A DNA stretch of 64,000 nucleotides from Cordia subcordata (taxonomy: Eukaryota > Streptophyta > Magnoliopsida > Boraginales > Cordiaceae): contig JAPTOF010000005.1 of NCBI GenBank assembly GCA_028554755.1, positions 9,929,501-9,993,500 of the forward strand. The letters are read 5' to 3'. Shown piece by piece: positions 61,401 to 64,000 of the stretch. The notes beneath the pieces are model-generated. The model was given only the letters and a program-made list of their open reading frames with translations. It did no database searches and was not told the origin of the DNA. The position numbers were made by a program, and so were the translations under genes. Each line of letters begins with the position of its first letter. Position 1 is the first letter of the stretch.

Positions 61401-63981
61401 AAAATGAAGCAGCTTTTGCTTTTCTGTTTTCTTAGGAACATGTACCATATCTATGACCTCAAGGTGGGCACTGGAACATAAAAATTCTAGAACAGTGATA
61501 CGCAAAAAAACTGAAACAACAGAGAAAAACTTACTCTGACGGTAATGTAAGAGGCTGGAATAAGACCAATCACTGTTGCAAGAAAGAATATATGAAATGG
61601 TATATCCACAATTGGAGATGCCAAATTGATGAAAAGGTTTGGCAAAGTTGGAGTTACACGCAAAAAGAGCATATAATTGAGCAGCTTGTCTCTGTGCTTT
61701 GCTATCTGGACCCATAAAATATCACGTCATGCCGTGTACGAATATTAACCCTGGAAAAAATTGAGCAATTTATGGAAACCAACTAAAGTTGCTTAACTAC
61801 CTCTGCTTGGAAAATTCTCAACTTTTCAGGCCACAACCAGTTAACTATAGGCCTGCCAATTAATTTAGATAGGAAGAAGCAGGAGGATGCACCAGCTGTA
61901 GCATTGAAGACAACCAAGACAAGGCCTTTCATGACCCCAAACAGCGCCCCAGCAAGTAAGGACATGAAAATGGTCCCAGGAATCATAAATGTCTGCATGA
62001 ATATGTATGTTGAGCAATAACCCAGGATGAACTTTGCTGGATACGCATTAGCATATGTTGCCAGATGGTCTCTGAAATAAAGTTCAATACATGTCAAACT
62101 GACAAATAGTGAACCTTAAATTTAAAATGACCGTAATAAACAGTTCAGACAGATCAATATACAAAAGCTTTTATGTGAAAGAGAAAACCAAATAATGACA
62201 GACATCAATCACAAAATCAAAATCAAAGTACGCACTTGGTGTGAGATGAGAGCAGATAATCTGTCAGTCTAAGTCCAAACTTCAAAGCTTCCTAGAATAC
62301 AGTAGTACAACATGAGGCGAACTACAGTCAGGCTTTTACCAAGGGTCAATTGGTTCCCAATTATAGTTATAGTTTGCTGGCAGATCACAGTATAGGATTT
62401 AAACGATCTTAACAAGATATAAAATCTACTGAGGAACTAGAAACAAATTCAATATTTGGGGTATCTACTCAGAATAGCCATATTAACATTCATTTTTTAC
62501 AGGAAGCAGCTACAATCTAGCCTACAGGTTGGTTTAAGAAGTTGAAGACTAACTGCAATACAAAGATTTCTTCGCCATATTATTTTTTATAAATAAGCTA
62601 GGAATCTATTGATAAACCTCAATGACTTAGACAAAAGGGAAGTTTTGGTGATTTCTTTGCTCTCTGGTTCCATGTTAGTCTTTGAGGCATCAACACCTTT
62701 GGAAATAATTTTGTTCCCCTACCTCCACTTCTAATATCAATTGATCACACAAAATAGTGATGAATTTACGCATTATCGTTTAAATCGAATGCATACTTCA
62801 GTTAAGAAAAATAATGATGCAATTCCTTCCACTGTAAGTATTATAAAAACCATCTTCGTGTAGCATTTTATAGCTTGTCAGCTGCACAACAAGATAAATC
62901 CAAAGAAAGGCCAACTTCAAGCAAAATAGGTCCTCCGACATAAGCCCTTGCAAAGTTTTTGAGCATCAATCTGAAGCATCATGGCAAATCTTCTATGAGT
63001 GTCTCAACAACAGCCCAGAGTTCAAATTCAACACATCAGTGTCAAACTGTGACTATCACAAACAATTGGACAAAACCATGATATTAGACTCTTTTTTTTT
63101 TTTTTTAACTTAGTTCCCAGCCTCCTGATTCCACCATGCAGTTGGGGTGAATACAAGTATTGGAACACCAAATCATTTATGTAGCTCTCAGAGGTTACAA
63201 TTGCACATAATCATTCATAATGCAGCCCCATTTCAAAACTCAAAGCAAAACACACAAAAAGAAATTTAAAAAGAAAAAAGCCCTCCACTCCTTCCCTCAC
63301 CCAAATAATCATAATTCATAAGATTAAAACAATAAATATTTATTAATACTTACTATGGCATTCAAGCACAACTTTACATATTTTTATAAATACAACAACC
63401 TATACATTTAGTTAACTCAATAATTCAACATTTCAAACAAACAATTTGGTATTCAATTTATATCAAAGGCAATTGTAGCACTAATCATTAAAAAAATACT
63501 AACATGTACTTCAAATTGCCACTAAAATTTGCATTGTTGCAACTGTTCAAAGGATAAAATAGCATTTTGCTTAAGTTTGTACCTACTAAGGTGGTTCTCA
63601 TTTTCAATTAGGCTTATTTCAATCAAATGCAAAATTAGCGCGCACTATGAAATGGAAAACTATTTCAAAATTCTGTACAAGCTTAATGACCAATCCTACA
63701 ATTTACGCATAAATCTTACAACAAATTAAACCAATTAAAGAACATAACGTATAGAATATAATATACACGCGCGCGTAAAATCTTTACTTGAGGATGCGAA
63801 GATCGGAGATGGTGCGAGGCAGCTTGAGATGCCCATATTCAGCAGAAGGCATTGTGATATAAATACAAAACAAACCTACCGAAGAGACAAAAAAGACCCC
63901 TAAAGCAGCAACCACCTCCCATTTCCTCAATGGAAACTTCCCCTCCGCCCCTTTGAACCTCTTCCCCGTGGGCGATTCCAT
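58462..63981 (-). CDS. DedA / SNARE-associated Golgi protein family membrane protein, 4 exons
   Basis: Polytopic membrane protein of the DedA (SNARE_assoc, VTT) family. Relatives such as TMEM41B/VMP1 are lipid scramblases; the role of this plant branch (At1g71940 type) is not established. Exons 63981-63788, 62071-61801, 61705-61535 and 58593-58462 join as AA|A (Lys65) and then in phase 0, giving 255 aa. The cytosolic N terminus (MESPTGKRFKG, basic) precedes a membrane segment (about 22-45). The VTT domain is about 80-205: TFMIPGTIFMSLLAGALFG (with IPG 95-97) and the second half-site LRVTPTLPNLFINLASP (Arg171, Pro174, Pro177), followed by a membrane helix ending ASYITVRAG. Exon 4 adds a last helix and the basic tail KRKRVYE. 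Intron 3 is 2.9 kb. It faces the kinase gene tail-to-tail. The upstream promoter lies outside the window. Confidence 0.93.
59740..59836. repeat. (CA)n/(TA)n compound microsatellite in DedA intron 3
   Basis: ACACACAC, ATGTATATAT and CACATGTATAC runs for nearly 100 bases. Confidence 0.95.
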
Positions 63982-64000
63982 ATTCTTCTCTTCATCGTCC
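63982..64000 (-). promoter_or_regulatory. DedA gene leader, truncated by window edge
   Basis: Only 19 bases upstream of the start codon are present (GA-rich on the gene strand). Confidence 0.6.

Overview
This is a window of nuclear DNA from a flowering plant, most likely a core eudicot. The genes have many introns (mostly GT-AG), the protein families are plant-specific (SIP aquaporin, calcium-dependent protein kinase, stand-alone subtilisin-propeptide inhibitor), and the intergenic DNA is AT-rich and full of decayed transposons, MITEs, SINEs and microsatellites. I cannot place the species more closely. No RNA gene, CRISPR array, operon, phage or plasmid is visible.

Six intact genes can be assembled exon by exon with frame-consistent splice sites. 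They are: (1) a plastid-targeted single-domain cupin, 6477-9463 (+, 2 exons, 176 aa); (2) a mitochondrial-type CLPX unfoldase, 15881-25350 (-, 15 exons, 749 aa); (3) a SIP1 aquaporin, 37088-40641 (+, 3 exons, 240 aa); (4) a subtilisin-propeptide-like inhibitor, 42657-45483 (+, 3 exons, 127 aa); (5) a CDPK of the non-myristoylated CPK4/11/12 type, 48687-53373 (+, 7 exons, 493 aa); (6) a DedA/SNARE-associated membrane protein, 58462-63981 (-, 4 exons, 255 aa), whose start codon lies only 20 bases from the right edge. The genes are independent housekeeping or signalling loci and I see no functional cluster. The propeptide inhibitor and the DedA gene do look like a conserved neighbour pair (from memory, At1g71950/At1g71940).

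Between the genes: 1-6.4 kb is retrotransposon LTR debris, a terminal-inverted-repeat element with a G-rich core, and the cupin promoter. 10.96-13.09 kb is a diverged second copy of the cupin promoter and first exon, now a pseudogene carrying SINE insertions and a perfect 40-bp triplication. 26.1-34 kb holds a broken plant-mobile-domain-like gene, a Ty3/gypsy integrase remnant and a Ty1/copia reverse transcriptase/RNase H remnant. 30.1-32.2 kb and 35.3-36.8 kb are two copies of one segment, the second being the distal promoter of the SIP1 gene. One copy carries a SINE and the other a Helitron-like insert, each absent from its partner. 40.9-42.4 kb has a second copy of the LTR family seen at the left edge. 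54.4-58 kb is a repeat-rich gap with an almost perfect ~220-bp inverted duplication in an unusual order, and LINE/SINE debris.

I found no evidence of an undescribed multi-gene system. The observations most worth following are the two segmental duplications with presence/absence insertions, the inverted duplication at 55.6-56.2 kb, the GC-AG intron inside the CLPX P-loop, and the asparagine-rich insertion that splits the CLPX zinc-binding cysteines.
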